Shown: piece after piece, positions 63,845 through 64,000 of the stretch
Layout: each line of letters opens with the position of its first letter
Numbering within the stretch: position 1 is the stretch's first letter
From: Glandiceps talaboti
Lineage: Eukaryota; Hemichordata; Enteropneusta; Spengelidae
Length of the DNA stretch: 64,000 nucleotides
Direction: 5' to 3'
NCBI RefSeq assembly: GCF_964340395.1
Contig: NC_135559.1
Span: forward strand, 4,686,501-4,750,500
Notes under the pieces: generated by a model
Database searches by the model: none
What the model saw: only the letters and a program-made list of their open reading frames with translations
What the model was told of the DNA's origin: nothing
Made by a program: the position numbers and the translations under genes

Positions 63845-64000
63845 AGAATTAGAATTAGAATGAGTTTATTTATATTGCGACATGTCAACAAAAAAGTTAA
63901 CCACATTGTTCACAACCATGTGTTAGCCCTACATGCGTATGGTCTATGGTTAAACTGTTTTATTGTAAGACACAAGATAGCGTCCACACAAACTAAATCT
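63845..64000 (-). mobile_element. 3' end of a non-LTR retroelement running off the window
   Basis: The minus strand reads cgcaatataaataaactcat then an attcta tail (63847-63862), the form of a LINE 3' end. The body would continue right of the window. Only 155 bp are visible and no coding frame is seen. Confidence 0.45.

Overview
This is intron-rich, AT-rich eukaryotic nuclear DNA from an invertebrate animal. GT-AG introns, 21- and 30-exon genes, dense tetranucleotide microsatellites (GTCT, CAGA, CATA, GATA, TTGA), many short minisatellites and non-LTR retroelement tails suggest a marine invertebrate such as a mollusc, another lophotrochozoan or an invertebrate deuterostome. The species cannot be named from the sequence. 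Gene models were built by eye from reading frames, splice sites and phase continuity. No search could be run.

Layout. (1) 853-16358, + strand: the last 21 exons (1264 codons plus stop) of an ABCC5/MRP5-like ABC transporter; the N-terminal exons lie left of the window. (2) 17790-40491, - strand, tail-to-tail with the transporter: a complete 30-exon gene model for a 1154-residue coiled-coil protein that I do not recognise. All exon phases join without a stop. (3) 41880-45240, + strand, divergent from the coiled-coil gene: a two-exon gene for a 122-residue protein with an MGC start that suggests lipid anchoring. Its 5'UTR intron holds a 1.9 kb terminal-inverted-repeat element. (4) 45940-47740, - strand: a decayed C2H2 zinc-finger sequence with a probable solo LTR inside it. 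(5) 48-64 kb: no confident gene; microsatellites, minisatellites and retroelement 3' tails, with weak signs of a minus-strand terminal exon and a long 3'UTR.

How the parts relate. The transporter and the coiled-coil gene share a convergent intergenic stretch of about 1.4 kb. The coiled-coil gene and the MGC gene share a divergent 1.4 kb 5' region. That region has an exact RFX X-box-type match upstream of one gene and a near match upstream of the other, which weakly suggests a ciliary pair.

The most notable theme is repeats tied to exons. One transporter exon sits between two minisatellites, and the downstream array copies its 5' splice site. The NBD2 Walker B exon has a degraded tandem copy. 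The last exon lies between inverted-repeat arms that also carry polyadenylation signals, and is followed by an in-frame 93 bp duplicate of itself. In the coiled-coil gene, inverted satellite-bearing repeats bracket two exons and carry an exon-like 26-base segment. I see no bacterial-type operon, CRISPR array, rRNA or tRNA gene, and no clear new multi-gene system.
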